A DNA stretch of 64,000 nt from Streptomyces specialis (GTDB lineage Bacteria > Actinomycetota > Actinomycetes > Streptomycetales > Streptomycetaceae). Both the position numbers and the translations under genes were made by a program. The notes below the pieces were generated by a model. That model was not told where the DNA came from and did no database searches. It saw only the letters and a program-made list of their open reading frames with translations. Of this stretch, positions 32,040 through 41,297 are shown one piece after another; within the stretch, counting starts at the first letter, position 1, and each line of letters starts with the position of its first letter. Location of the stretch: assembly GCF_001493375.1 (NCBI RefSeq), contig NZ_LN929763.1, forward strand, positions 50,708-114,707, read 5' to 3'.

Positions 32040-32594
32040 TCAGAAGATGGCGAGGTCGGCGCGGTCGTTCCAGGTGCCGCCGTAGGGGTGGCTGAGGGTG
32101 TTCAGGTCCGAGTACTGGCTGCCGGGCGCGACCGCCAGGGAGGGGAAGTCGGAGTAGTCGTTGTCGAAGAGCTGCGCGAAGTACACCGAGCGGTTGTAGA
32201 CGCTGGAGGCGCGGTCCTCGAAGCCGTAGTTGCTCAGGAGGTCGAGGAACGTGTCCATCGGCAGTTCGAGCCGGGCGCCGGTGAAGTTGGCCCCGTCCCA
32301 CAGGCAGAAGTAGGACGCCGTGCAGTCGCTCGCTGCCTGAATGCCGACCTCGGAGCCGGCCGCGGTCAGAGCCTCGTCGGCCTCGTCCCAGCAGTTCAGC
32401 TCACCGCTCGCCTGTTGCCGGCAGACGTCGGCGCCTTCCCAGCTCTCCGCCAGGTTGATCGTCTTGCCCTCGTACTGGGCGAGGGCACCGGTCTCCTCGG
32501 CGCTGTCCTGGCCCGCCGCGGCGGTCGAGACACCGCCCGCGGCCAACGCGGCGGTCAGGCCCAGCAGCATGGCCGTCCTCTTCATTGCGCGCAT
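32040..32594 (-). CDS. Secreted peptidase inhibitor I36-like protein
   Basis: 184 residues from ATG 32594. A Sec signal peptide is clear (MKRTAMLLGLTAALAAGGVS, cleavage near TAAAGQ). The mature part has a beta/gamma-crystallin-like block typical of peptidase inhibitor family I36 (CLWDGANFTGARLELPMDTF, RASSVYNRS). Cys pairs (VCRQQ, LNCWDE, DCTASYFC) suggest disulfides. I36 members such as SMI inhibit metalloproteases outside the cell; no protease gene is adjacent. Two palindromes lie upstream at 32680-32724. Start could also be the second ATG (32585). Confidence 0.82.
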   Translation of the reverse strand: MRAMKRTAMLLGLTAALAAGGVSTAAAGQDSAEETGALAQYEGKTINLAESWEGADVCRQQASGELNCWDEADEALTAAGSEVGIQAASDCTASYFCLWDGANFTGARLELPMDTFLDLLSNYGFEDRASSVYNRSVYFAQLFDNDYSDFPSLAVAPGSQYSDLNTLSHPYGGTWNDRADLAIF

Positions 32595-32982
32595 AGTGCT
32601 CACCCATTTCTTTCCCGGGCGCACCGGATCGGTGACGCCCTGGTCGACTCAGTGAGAAACAGACCGACAGCGGATTCCGCCGCTTCCGCGATGAATGATT
32701 CCGCGCGTGGCTCGCTACGGAATCGGTGCCGTGGGGGGAGCTCCAGCCCTGTCCCGTGGGGTGGAAGGACTCGTGCGTGCGCCTGCGTCGCGGTCCGGCA
32801 AGGAGCGAGCCGTTTCCGGTCCGGTGGTGACCGGCCGGGCTCGGCGGAACCCTTGCCTGTGTCTAGAGCATGCCAAAGCCGTGCCGGGAAGTCCTTGACG
32901 ATCGGACCAGGGTGCTTCGACTTTCCGTGCTCGGAATTCCTTCCTCACACACTCTCTGCGCGGCGCATCACCGGTGGAACGC
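32595..32982. promoter_or_regulatory. Upstream region of the I36 gene with palindromes
   Basis: 388 bases between the I36-like gene start and the end of the phosphatase gene. It contains the perfect palindrome GCGGATTCCGC (32680-32690) and an inverted repeat GATTCCG-N14-CGGAATC (32697-32724). Both share the GATTCCG core and are 85-130 bases upstream of the secreted protein, so they may be operators. The rest shows nothing clear. Confidence 0.4.
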
Positions 32983-35874
32983 TCAGCCGGAGAGGGGCTG
33001 TTCGGTCCAGATGCATTTACCGGTCGGTGTGTAGCGGGTGCCCCAGCGTTGGGCCATCGCGGCCACGAGTCGCAGGCCGCGACCGCCCTCGTCCGCCAGG
33101 GACGTGTGGCGGATGTGGGGGGTGGTCAGGCTGCCGTCCGACACCTCGCAGATCAAGGTGCGGCTGCGCAGCACGCGGAGGGTGACCGGTCCCTTGGCGT
33201 GGCGGACGACGTTGCCGACGAGTTCGCTGACGAGGAGTTCGGCGGTCATCGTGGTGTCGTCGCCCAGGCCCCATGCCGCGAGCTGCCGGCGGACGTGGTC
33301 GCGGGCCTCGCCCGCGGCCCGGGGGTCCTCGGGCAGCGGCCAGACGGCGATGGCCTCGGGCGGCAGCCGGCTGGTGCGGGCGATCAGGAGCGCGGCGTCG
33401 TCGCTGATGCGGTCCTGGCTGGGCAGGAGGCCCGCGGTGACCGTGTCACAGAGGGCGTCGAGGTCGTCGGTACGTCCCTGGCCCAGCAGCCGGGCCAGGT
33501 GGGCCATGCCGTCCTCGACATCGCGGGTGCGGGACTCGACCAGGCCGTCGGTGTACAGGGCCAGCACACTCCCCGCGGGCAGACGGATCTCGATCGTGTC
33601 GTACGGCGGCGCCGCGACGCCGAGCGGGGGGTTGGGGAAGGTCCCGGGGTAGGTGACGGAGCCGTCGGGGCGGACGGTGGCGGGCGGCGGGTGACCCGCG
33701 CTGGCGTAGCGGAAATGGCCGTCGACCGGGTCGTAGATCCCGTACAGGCAGGTCGCGAACCGGTCCTCGCTCAGCTCGGCGACGATGTCGTTGAGGTGCG
33801 CGAGGATGTCCTCGGGCGGCAGCTCCAGCTCCGACAGGGTGCGGGCGGCGGTGCGCAGCCGGCCCATGGTGGCGGCCTCCGACATGCCGTGGCCCATCAC
33901 GTCGCCGACGACCAGTGCGACCCGGTCGGACGACAGGGGGATGACGTCGTACCAGTCGCCGCCGACCTCCGTGCCCTCCCCGGCCGGCAGGTAGCGGGCC
34001 GCCGCGGTGACCGCCGGGAGCGACGGCAGGACGCGGGGCAGGAGCGCGCGCTGGAGTGCCCGGGCGCGGGTGAGGGCGTCGTCGTAGAGGCCCGCCCGCT
34101 CCAGGGCCTGGGCGACGAGGCTGCTCAGCGCGGTCAGCAGCGTGCGCTCGTCCTCGCTGAAGTGCCGCGGCTGGTCGAAGGAGATCGCGGCGCTGCCGAT
34201 GGGGCGGCCGGACGCGATCAGCGGCAGGATCACCCATGCCCGCTTCCCGCCGGCCGCCACCAGGCGGGTCAGCCTCGGGTGGGGGGCGACGAAGTCGTCC
34301 GCCGATTCGGTGAACAGCGGCGCGCGGGTCCGCAGCACCTCGTCGGTGGACGCGGTCACCACCCGGGTCCGCAGGAGCCGGTCGACGAACGCGCGGGAGT
34401 GGCCGACGGAGCCGACGATGTGCGGGCGGCCGTCGCCCAGGGTCGCGACGAGCAGCCCGCTGGCGCCGAAGGCGGGCAGCACGCTGTCGGCGACGGCGGC
34501 GACCACGTCCTGGGCGGTGACCGCCTCGGCCAGCGCGCGGGTCAGGCCGCCGACCAGGGCCGCCCGGTCGGCGGCGGCCCGTTCCGCCGCCTTCCGCTCG
34601 GCCTCCCGGCGGCGCCTCTCGGTGATGTCGGCGACATAGACGGTCAGCCCGTCCGGAACGGGCACCAGCCGCAGGTGGTACCACTGGTCGCGGTCGGGAC
34701 CCGGCATCTCGAAGCTCGTGGGCTCGCCCTCGGCGACCGCGCCTCGGCACCGTTCCTCCACACCGGGCACGTCCCGCAGCGTGGGCACCTCCCACAGTCG
34801 ATGGCCGACGATGTCCTGCGCGGCGCCGAGCAGACGCTCCGCCGCCTCGTTGACGAAGCCGATCCGCCAGTCGCCGCTCATGGACAGGAAACCGTCGCTC
34901 ATGTGGAGCAGGGCGCGGCCCACCGACTCCAGCGCGGGGTGCGTCTGGCTGGTGTTCCACGTGGTGCCGTCCATGCGGACCGGTTCGCCGTTCTCGTCGG
35001 TGACGACCTGGCCGCGGGTCCGCACCCAGCCGTAGGTGCCGTCCGCGCGGCGGACCCGGTACTCGCAGTCCTGCACGCCGCGGGTGCGGATCGCCCGGTC
35101 GCCGGCCTCCGTCACCCACGGCAGGTCCTCCGGGTGGATGAGGTTGGTCCAGGTCTCGATCCGCCCGTCGAGGTTCTTCCGGTCCACACCGATCGCCTCG
35201 AACGCGCCCTCGCTCACCGTGAGCCGGCCCGCCCGCAGGTCCCACTCCCAGGTGCCCGCGACCATGGCGTGGCTCGGCTCGCCGGGTTCAGGACCCGGCA
35301 GCAGGGTGGGAGCCAGCCCCTCGGGGCTGGGCGGCGACAGCCGCAGCCGCCCGGCGGCCCAGCGGGCCACCTCGTGGAGGAACTCCCACCGCGCGGGGGT
35401 GGGCTCACCGCCCGGAGGGGTCACCACGCACAGCGCGCCGACCGGGCCCTCCGGCCCCGGCAGCGGCACCGCCGCCATCCCGGCGGCGGCCAGGACGGCG
35501 GCCGTGGTGAGGACGACCGGCCGCCGGCCCCGCATCTGCTCGGGCGCGGCGGTGGTGGGCAGGTACGTGGCCCCGCCGTTGCGCACGGCCAGGGCGGGGG
35601 CCACCGGGGCACCCTCGAAGACGTGGTACCAGAGCCGGACGAATGCCTGCGGCAACCCGGCGCTCACCAGCAGTTGCAGATCCCACACCTCGCTGCGGGC
35701 GCGCAGATACGCCATCGCGCCGAGCCCGCCCAGCTCGACGGTCGCGTGCTGGACGGCGGCCATCAGCACATCGCTGTCGGTGGAGTCCTTGTCCAGCGCC
35801 GCGAGGAGACGCAGTCGGTCGGCCCGCACGGGCTCCGGCCGTTCGGCCGGGTCCGCGTCACGCCCGACGCCCAT
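32983..35874 (-). CDS. PAS-GAF-SpoIIE phosphatase with C-terminal anti-sigma-type ATPase domain
   Basis: 963 residues; ATG 35874 follows GGAGGCGGCG. Order: GAF-like (about 20-165), PAS (about 205-310, WEWDLRAGRLTVSEGAFEAI), PAS (about 320-420), GAF (about 445-600), SpoIIE-type PP2C phosphatase (about 620-830, EVGGDWYDVIPLSSDRVALV, DVMGHGMSEAA, ASAGHPPPA) and a HATPase of the anti-sigma kinase type (about 845-963, TAELLVSELVGNVVRHAKGP). This architecture is common in Streptomyces and reverses phosphorylation of anti-sigma antagonists in response to signals sensed by the PAS and GAF domains. No sigma-factor gene is adjacent, so its partners lie elsewhere. Confidence 0.93.
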   Translation of the reverse strand: MGVGRDADPAERPEPVRADRLRLLAALDKDSTDSDVLMAAVQHATVELGGLGAMAYLRARSEVWDLQLLVSAGLPQAFVRLWYHVFEGAPVAPALAVRNGGATYLPTTAAPEQMRGRRPVVLTTAAVLAAAGMAAVPLPGPEGPVGALCVVTPPGGEPTPARWEFLHEVARWAAGRLRLSPPSPEGLAPTLLPGPEPGEPSHAMVAGTWEWDLRAGRLTVSEGAFEAIGVDRKNLDGRIETWTNLIHPEDLPWVTEAGDRAIRTRGVQDCEYRVRRADGTYGWVRTRGQVVTDENGEPVRMDGTTWNTSQTHPALESVGRALLHMSDGFLSMSGDWRIGFVNEAAERLLGAAQDIVGHRLWEVPTLRDVPGVEERCRGAVAEGEPTSFEMPGPDRDQWYHLRLVPVPDGLTVYVADITERRRREAERKAAERAAADRAALVGGLTRALAEAVTAQDVVAAVADSVLPAFGASGLLVATLGDGRPHIVGSVGHSRAFVDRLLRTRVVTASTDEVLRTRAPLFTESADDFVAPHPRLTRLVAAGGKRAWVILPLIASGRPIGSAAISFDQPRHFSEDERTLLTALSSLVAQALERAGLYDDALTRARALQRALLPRVLPSLPAVTAAARYLPAGEGTEVGGDWYDVIPLSSDRVALVVGDVMGHGMSEAATMGRLRTAARTLSELELPPEDILAHLNDIVAELSEDRFATCLYGIYDPVDGHFRYASAGHPPPATVRPDGSVTYPGTFPNPPLGVAAPPYDTIEIRLPAGSVLALYTDGLVESRTRDVEDGMAHLARLLGQGRTDDLDALCDTVTAGLLPSQDRISDDAALLIARTSRLPPEAIAVWPLPEDPRAAGEARDHVRRQLAAWGLGDDTTMTAELLVSELVGNVVRHAKGPVTLRVLRSRTLICEVSDGSLTTPHIRHTSLADEGGRGLRLVAAMAQRWGTRYTPTGKCIWTEQPLSG

Positions 35875-36045
35875 CGCCGCCTCCGTCCATCGCTCACCCG
35901 CCTCGTTCCACCATCTCCTCCCCGGCGGCTCGGCGCCCCTCCGGTTAGTGCGTTCGGCCCGGCCGGGCAGGCGGTCCGGGCCCCGGGAGAAGCGGCGCGG
36001 CAGGGGGACGGCGGTGGCGGGCGGCGCCGGCGGGCTCCGTATCCG

Positions 36046-36981
36046 TCATGGCCGGGGCTTGTGCGCGAAGATCCACCTGTTTCCCTCCAGCGCGTCGTTC
36101 GGCTCGGGAAGGGGGCCGCGTCCGTGCCGGTGGGTGTAGTCGAAGGGGGTGTGGACCGCCGTGGACCAGCCCCTGGCCGCGAGGTGGCCCGCGGAGTCGG
36201 GCCGTGGTCCCTTGTCGAAGAGGTGGAGCAGGTCGATGCCGATCTGTTCTCGCGTCGCCGTGTAGATCGCGCTGTCGCGGTACTCCAGCAGGTCCTTCTC
36301 CAGCTTGGCCTCGAAGGCGAACGCGCTGCCCTCGGTGGTCAGCCGGTCCACCGTGTCCACGAGGTACGTCTCGGCGGGGCTCGGCAGGTAGAACAGAAGC
36401 CCCTCGGCCAGCCAGACGCTCGGTGCCGCCGGGTCGAACCCCGCGGTGGTCAGCGCGGTGACCCAGTCGGCGCGCAGATCGACCGGCACGGGGACGCGCT
36501 TGGCCCTCGGGGAGGCCGACAGGTCCGTGAGCACCCGGTGCTTGAACGCCAGCACGGCCGCCCTGTCGATCTCGAAGACCACGCAGTCGGAGGGCCAGTC
36601 CAGCCGGAAGGCGCGCGTGTCCAGCCCGGCGCCCAGCAGGACCACCTGGCGGGTGCCGTTCCGGACGGACCGCAGGAGGAAGTCGTCGAGGACCCTGGTG
36701 CGCAGGCCGAAGTAGCGGGTGAACCGCCCCCACAGCGGGTTGTCGTCCCCGTCCGGGACCTGCTGAAGGCGCACCGGCCACTGCGCGCAGGCCGGCGCGG
36801 CGCGCACGAAGTGCTCCGCGTAGGCGTCCTGGGCCAGGCTGTCGTGACGGTGGGTCTCGATCGCCCGTGCCGCGGCGACCAGGAGGGCGGTCAGCCCCAC
36901 GCCTCCGTCCACGCCTTCCCCGTCCGTGTGCCGCGGCGCCGTGCCGGCCATGTGTCCTCCGTTGCTGCGTGCCTCGCTCAT
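36046..36981 (-). CDS. SAM-dependent methyltransferase, LCMT/TIGR00027 type
   Basis: 311 residues from ATG 36981, overlapping the previous stop (ATGA), with GAGGA upstream. Motifs: TRQVVLLGAGLDTRAFRLDW (SAM loop), VFEIDRAAVLAFKHRVL, and WLAEGLLFYLPSPAETYLVD. This family is related to leucine carboxyl methyltransferases and often methylates carboxyl or hydroxyl groups in secondary metabolism. As the last gene of the MfnB operon it may make a methyl ester or ether of the furan product; this is inference from position. Confidence 0.88.
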   Translation of the reverse strand: MSEARSNGGHMAGTAPRHTDGEGVDGGVGLTALLVAAARAIETHRHDSLAQDAYAEHFVRAAPACAQWPVRLQQVPDGDDNPLWGRFTRYFGLRTRVLDDFLLRSVRNGTRQVVLLGAGLDTRAFRLDWPSDCVVFEIDRAAVLAFKHRVLTDLSASPRAKRVPVPVDLRADWVTALTTAGFDPAAPSVWLAEGLLFYLPSPAETYLVDTVDRLTTEGSAFAFEAKLEKDLLEYRDSAIYTATREQIGIDLLHLFDKGPRPDSAGHLAARGWSTAVHTPFDYTHRHGRGPLPEPNDALEGNRWIFAHKPRP

Positions 36982-38081
36982 CGGCTTCCTCTTTCCGGGA
37001 GCAGGACGGGTTTGACCACGCGGCCCGCGTCGCAGTCGCGTTCGGCCTCGTTGATGTCGGCCAGGGGGTAGGTGCGGACGAGCTGGTCGAAGGGGAAGCG
37101 TCCGGCCCGCCACAGCCGGATCAGCCGGGGGATCAGCAGTCCGGGCACGGCGTCGCCCTCGCAGATGTGGCGGATGCCGCGGCCTCGGTCCAGCGTGCCC
37201 GGGGCGAGCGGCAGCGCGGTGTGGAGCCGTGCCACCAGGCCGAGGCTGCCGGTGGGGCGCAGTGCCCGGAGCGCGTCGTTGACGAGCGGGGGCGAGGCCG
37301 GGGTGTCCAGCGCGTACTGCGCGCCGCCGTCGGTCAGCCGCCGGATCCGCTCGGGCAGTCCCGCTGTTCCGGCCGGCAGCGGGATCGCGCCGAACCGCTC
37401 GGCCAGGGCCAGCCGTTGGGGGTGCCGGTCGACGGCCACGGTCAGCGCGCCGGCGGCGCCGGCCGCCATCACCGCGGCCAGGCCCACCGCTCCCGCGCCG
37501 AAGACCGCGACGGTGTCGCCCGGGCCCGCGCCGAAGGCGTTCAGCACGGCCCCGGCGCCCGAGAGGAAGCCGCAGCCGAGCGGTCCGAGCAGCTCGATGG
37601 GCAGCGCGGGGTCGACCCGGACGGCGTTGCGGGCCGGGACGAGCGCGTACTCGGCGAACGACGACTGGCCGAACCACCGGGGAGCCAGCGCTTCCCCGCG
37701 CGCGTCGGTGAGCCGCGGGGCGTCCTCCTCGCGTCCTCCGAAAAGGTTGAGGGAGGCGAAGGAGTCGCAGTAGGCGGGGGCCGCGCCGCGGCAGCTCCGG
37801 CAGTGGCCGCAGGAGTCGAAACTCAGCACGACGTGGTCACCGACGCCGATCGCGGCGTCCGGGGCGCCGGTTCGCACCACGACCCCGGCCCCCTCGTGGC
37901 CGAGCACCGCGGGCAGCGGGGAGCGCCCGGCGGATCGCCGGACCGCGAGATCGGTCCGGCACATGCCGCAGCCCGCGATCTCGACCAGGATCTCGCCGTC
38001 GGCGGGCTCCGTGCGCAAGCTCACCTCCTCGACCGCGAACGGGCCTGCGTACGAGCGCAGCACGGCCGCCTGGAACCTCAC
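36978..38081 (-). CDS. Zinc-dependent alcohol dehydrogenase, aryl-alcohol type
   Basis: 367 residues from GTG 38081 (GTGA overlap with the aldehyde dehydrogenase stop). It has catalytic zinc ligands in CGMCRTDL and GHEGAGVV, structural zinc cysteines in CGHCRSCRGAAPAYC, and the NAD-binding loop VFGAGAVGLAAVMAAG. The segment SLNLFGGREEDAPRLTD is typical of aryl-alcohol (benzyl alcohol) dehydrogenases. In this operon it would oxidise the hydroxymethyl group of a furan to the aldehyde, or the reverse. Translational coupling on both sides argues for fixed stoichiometry. Confidence 0.9.
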   Translation of the reverse strand: MRFQAAVLRSYAGPFAVEEVSLRTEPADGEILVEIAGCGMCRTDLAVRRSAGRSPLPAVLGHEGAGVVVRTGAPDAAIGVGDHVVLSFDSCGHCRSCRGAAPAYCDSFASLNLFGGREEDAPRLTDARGEALAPRWFGQSSFAEYALVPARNAVRVDPALPIELLGPLGCGFLSGAGAVLNAFGAGPGDTVAVFGAGAVGLAAVMAAGAAGALTVAVDRHPQRLALAERFGAIPLPAGTAGLPERIRRLTDGGAQYALDTPASPPLVNDALRALRPTGSLGLVARLHTALPLAPGTLDRGRGIRHICEGDAVPGLLIPRLIRLWRAGRFPFDQLVRTYPLADINEAERDCDAGRVVKPVLLPERGSR

Positions 38082-39493
38082 CGTCGTCCCACCTCGTCGT
38101 CCTCCCGAGGGCGATGGACGACGAACGGCCGGAGGTTGCCGTACAGCCCCCACGGTCCGCCCGCGACGCCGACGCCGCTGTGCTTGGCGCCCGCGAAGGG
38201 CTGGGCGAGGGACAGCTCGGCATGGTGGTTGATCCAGGCCGTGCCGCATTCGAGCCGGTCGGCCACCGCCTCGGCCCGGTCCAGATCGGTGCCCCACACG
38301 GAGCCGCCCAGCCCGAAGGCGGTGCCGTTGGCCGCCTCGACGGCTTCGTCGACGCTCCGGTAGGGCAGCACCGGCAGGACGGGCCCGAACTGCTCCTCGG
38401 TCACCACCGGGCTGCCGGGCGGGACATCGGTGAGGATCGTGGGAGCGAAGAAGTAGCCCGGCCCGTCCAGCCGGTGGCCACCGGCCGCCGCGCGGGCGCC
38501 GTCCGCCAGGGCCTGCCGCGTGACCTGTTCGACGCGGGTGAGCTGGGGGGCGTTGTTGACCGGGCCCAGCCGGGTGTCCGGGTCGAGGCCGGGCCCGACG
38601 GGGACGGTCTTCGCGCGCTGGGCGAGGGCCTCGACGACCTCGGCGTGCAGCCGGGCCGGGGCGTAGACGCGTTTGACCGCCATGCAGACCTGCCCGCAGT
38701 TGCGGAACGCGGCCCAGAACAGCCGGTCCGCGATCCGGTCCACCTCGACGTCGTCCAGCAGGACGGCGGCGTCGTTGCCGCCCAGCTCCAGGGTGACCCG
38801 GGCGAGCGAGGCCGCCGCCGCCCCGGCGACGGCCCGCCCGGTGGGCACCGAGCCGGTGAAGGTGACGTGACGGATGCCCGGGTGGGAGGCGAGGCGGGCG
38901 CCGAGGGGTTCGCGGCCGGTGACGACGGTCAGCACGTCCTCGGGCAGGGCCGTGGCGAGGACGGAGCCGAGCAGCCGGGTGGCGAGCGGGGTGAAGGGGG
39001 ACGGTTTGAGGACCACGGTGTTGCCCGCCGCGAGCGCGGGCGCGAACTTCGCCGCCGCGAGCTGGAGGGGAAAGTTCCACGGCACGATCGCGGCGACGGG
39101 CCCGAGGGATCGCCAGCGGATCTCGCTGTGCACCGGGCGGCCGTCGGTGATCCGCCGGGTGCCGGGGGGCAGGTCCGCGAAATAGCGCAGGCGGGCCGCC
39201 GTACGGGCGACCTCCGCGTGCGACTCGGCCAGGGGCTTGCCCTGCTCCCGGGTGAGCAGCCGGGCGAGGTCGTCACCGGCCGCCTCCACGGCGTCGGCCG
39301 CCGCGCGCAACGCGGTGGTGCGGGCGGCGGGGTCGGCGCGCCAGCCGGGCCAGGCCCGGCCGGCCCGGTCGATCACGGCGTCCAGCTCGTCCGCCCGCTG
39401 GTCGGGGGCCTCGTCGAAGGTCTCCCCGGTGGCCGGGTCGACGACGGGGAAACGCGCGTCCCGGCGTCCGGAGGCCGGCATCCCGGCGGTCAC
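38078..39493 (-). CDS. Aldehyde dehydrogenase
   Basis: 471 residues from GTG 39493 (GTGA overlap with the mfnB stop; ATG 39481 is possible). Family motifs: [31 protein letters not shown] (cofactor loop), the general base Glu in [12 protein letters not shown] and the catalytic Cys in [12 protein letters not shown], plus [10 protein letters not shown]. It oxidises aldehydes to acids with NAD(P)+. Similar to succinate-semialdehyde or aryl-aldehyde dehydrogenases; next to mfnB the likely substrate is a furan aldehyde. Confidence 0.92.
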   Translation of the reverse strand: MTAGMPASGRRDARFPVVDPATGETFDEAPDQRADELDAVIDRAGRAWPGWRADPAARTTALRAAADAVEAAGDDLARLLTREQGKPLAESHAEVARTAARLRYFADLPPGTRRITDGRPVHSEIRWRSLGPVAAIVPWNFPLQLAAAKFAPALAAGNTVVLKPSPFTPLATRLLGSVLATALPEDVLTVVTGREPLGARLASHPGIRHVTFTGSVPTGRAVAGAAAASLARVTLELGGNDAAVLLDDVEVDRIADRLFWAAFRNCGQVCMAVKRVYAPARLHAEVVEALAQRAKTVPVGPGLDPDTRLGPVNNAPQLTRVEQVTRQALADGARAAAGGHRLDGPGYFFAPTILTDVPPGSPVVTEEQFGPVLPVLPYRSVDEAVEAANGTAFGLGGSVWGTDLDRAEAVADRLECGTAWINHHAELSLAQPFAGAKHSGVGVAGGPWGLYGNLRPFVVHRPREDDEVGRR

Positions 39494-40245
39494 CTCACGA
39501 GGGGGATGTCGGCCGCGTGGGCCCGGGCCTGCCGGTCCATCTCCGCCCGGAAGGCGGCCACCAGATGCGGCTGGATCCTTCCGGCATCGCGGTCGCCGCC
39601 TTCGCAGACCGCTCCGCGCACCCCCACGATGTCCGTGCCCATGCGGGTCAGCGGACCGAGGTCGTCCCGCTTGACGCTGCCCGCGAGAGCGGCGAGCAGA
39701 CCGGAGGCGTGGGCCAGCCGGACGAACTCGGCGCAGACCTCCGGAGGAACGTGGTCGAACAGCCGCGTCCCGTCCTTGACGGCGGTGTCCAGCATGGCCG
39801 CGTCGGCACCGGAGCGGGCGGCGATGTCCGGCAGGGCGAGCGGGTTGACGCAGCCGATCCGGTGGGAGTCGGCGTACCCCGAGGCGACGACGAGCGCTTC
39901 GGGGCGGTGGTCCTTCACCGCCCGGACGACCGCGCGCATCACCTCGATGCCCTGATCGGGCGTCGTGCATCCGTAGAGGCCGACCTTGATATAGGTGGCC
40001 CCGGACACGACCGCCCCGAGCGCGGCCTGAGCCACCGTGCCGGGCTTGTACGGCACGTCCCCCACGGTGGCGGACACCGGCTTGTCCTCCGGTACCGCGT
40101 CACGGATCTCCCTGATCACCCACGGGAAGTTGGCACCGAGCGACCCCTCGTCGGGCTTCTTCACATCGACGATGTCGAGATGCTCCGCCGCCTTCACGCA
40201 GTCGAGGGCCTCCTCGACACTGTCCGGGGAAATGAGAAGCAACAC
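39490..40245 (-). CDS. mfnB: MfnB-like (5-formylfuran-3-yl)methyl phosphate synthase
   Basis: 251 residues if GTG 40245 is the start (AAGGAG 6 bases upstream). It is very close to MfnB of methanofuran synthesis, which joins two glyceraldehyde 3-phosphates into a phosphorylated hydroxymethyl-furan aldehyde. Conserved active-site blocks: [18 protein letters not shown] (Schiff-base Lys29), [39 protein letters not shown]-like [13 protein letters not shown] and [15 protein letters not shown]. First gene of a coupled four-gene operon with two oxidoreductases and a methyltransferase, so a furan-based small metabolite is expected. No phosphatase or aminotransferase is present. Confidence 0.9.
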   Translation of the reverse strand: MLLLISPDSVEEALDCVKAAEHLDIVDVKKPDEGSLGANFPWVIREIRDAVPEDKPVSATVGDVPYKPGTVAQAALGAVVSGATYIKVGLYGCTTPDQGIEVMRAVVRAVKDHRPEALVVASGYADSHRIGCVNPLALPDIAARSGADAAMLDTAVKDGTRLFDHVPPEVCAEFVRLAHASGLLAALAGSVKRDDLGPLTRMGTDIVGVRGAVCEGGDRDAGRIQPHLVAAFRAEMDRQARAHAADIPLVR

Positions 40246-40703
40246 CACGGGCTCCTTCCACCGCGCGACCACCTGGCGCGCGGTGCGCTCATCATTTCCA
40301 CGCCCGAACGGCCACCGGTAGGGCGCACCGCACCCCCGGGGCGCGCACGCGGGAGCGCACGGACCTGGCAGGCGAGCAACCCCCGCAGACGGGGGACCAG
40401 GTCCCGGGCGTGGCCGGCGGCGTCACGCGGCGGCCGGAGACCGCGCGGGAGGTGTGCCCGCATGCCCTCACCGCTCCGGCCACGGACGGCGCGGGGGTGG
40501 GCGCGACGGCGACGCCGGGGGGCGTGTGCCCGCGTTCCCGCGCCGTCCGGGGAGTTCCGCGTGCTCCCGCCGCTCGCCCCGTGCCGGTCTCTGCGGGGCG
40601 GCAGCGGGGCATGACCCGCACGTCGCCGGCGCGAGGGAAGGCGACCGGCGCCGCCGTGGCCGGAACGCGGGCACGTCCCGAGTGAGCAGGAGGACATGCA
40701 GCC
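40246..40703. other. Divergent intergenic region, no gene
   Basis: 458 bases between the mfnB start and the secreted protein start, both reading outwards. It should contain both promoters, but no convincing -10/-35 pair stands out. The sequence is GC-rich with scattered short inverted repeats. AGGAGG at 40688-40693 serves the right-hand gene. Confidence 0.45.
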
Positions 40704-41270
40704 ATGGGAGAAAGACGCCGCCCGGCGCACGGAACCAGGGCCCCGCGCGGGCGCGTGATATCCGTGCTCGGAGCCGTTCTCTGCCTTCTCGCCCTTCAGA
40801 TGACGGCGGTCGGCCCGGGGGCGCGAGCCGCGGACGACCCGGCCCCGCCGCTGGTGTGCCAGGGAACGGTGACCGTCACCTACGACCCCCCGCTGACCTA
40901 CGTCCCGAAGCCGACGACGGTGTCCGGCCGGGAGGACTTCGTCTGCGCCGGCGGCGGCGTCACCGGGGGCTTCGCGGCCGACACGTACCAGACCACGGCC
41001 GGCTGCACCTCCCTCCGGCTGTTCACCGTGTCGACCACGACGTACCACTGGGACACCGGGCAGACCAGCCAGGCCACCTACACGATCACCGCGATCGAAC
41101 GCCTGCTGAACGGGACCGTGCTGGTCACCGAGCAGGGCACCGTGACCAGCGGGCTGCACGCGGGCCGGACCGCGATCTACCAGATGGTCCTGCCGCAACT
41201 CGACCTCCTGGCCTGTCTGGGCGCCGGGGTCGGCCACCTGTCCGGCACCGAGGTGCTGACCTTCCTCTGA
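40704..41270 (+). CDS. Secreted protein of unknown function
   Basis: 188 residues. Signal peptide: basic start (MGERRRPAHGTRAPRGR), hydrophobic core (VISVLGAVLCLLALQMTAVG), cleavage near GARA-ADD. The mature domain has four Cys (VCQGTVT, FVCAGGG, GCTSL, LACLGAG) and alternating Thr/Tyr-rich beta-strands (TTYHWDTGQTSQATYTITAI). It is probably an extracellular beta-sandwich with disulfides. I recognise no family. It is followed by a hairpin terminator shared with the convergent GntR gene. Confidence 0.75.
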   Translation: MGERRRPAHGTRAPRGRVISVLGAVLCLLALQMTAVGPGARAADDPAPPLVCQGTVTVTYDPPLTYVPKPTTVSGREDFVCAGGGVTGGFAADTYQTTAGCTSLRLFTVSTTTYHWDTGQTSQATYTITAIERLLNGTVLVTEQGTVTSGLHAGRTAIYQMVLPQLDLLACLGAGVGHLSGTEVLTFL

Positions 41271-41271
41271 G

Positions 41272-41297
41272 GAACGCCGCGGTCCGCGGCGGCGTTC
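41272..41297. terminator. Hairpin between secreted protein and GntR genes
   Basis: GAACGCCGC (41272-41280) and GCGGCGTTC (41289-41297) form a 9-bp stem with an 8-base loop, between two convergent genes; it can end transcription from both sides. Confidence 0.65.
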
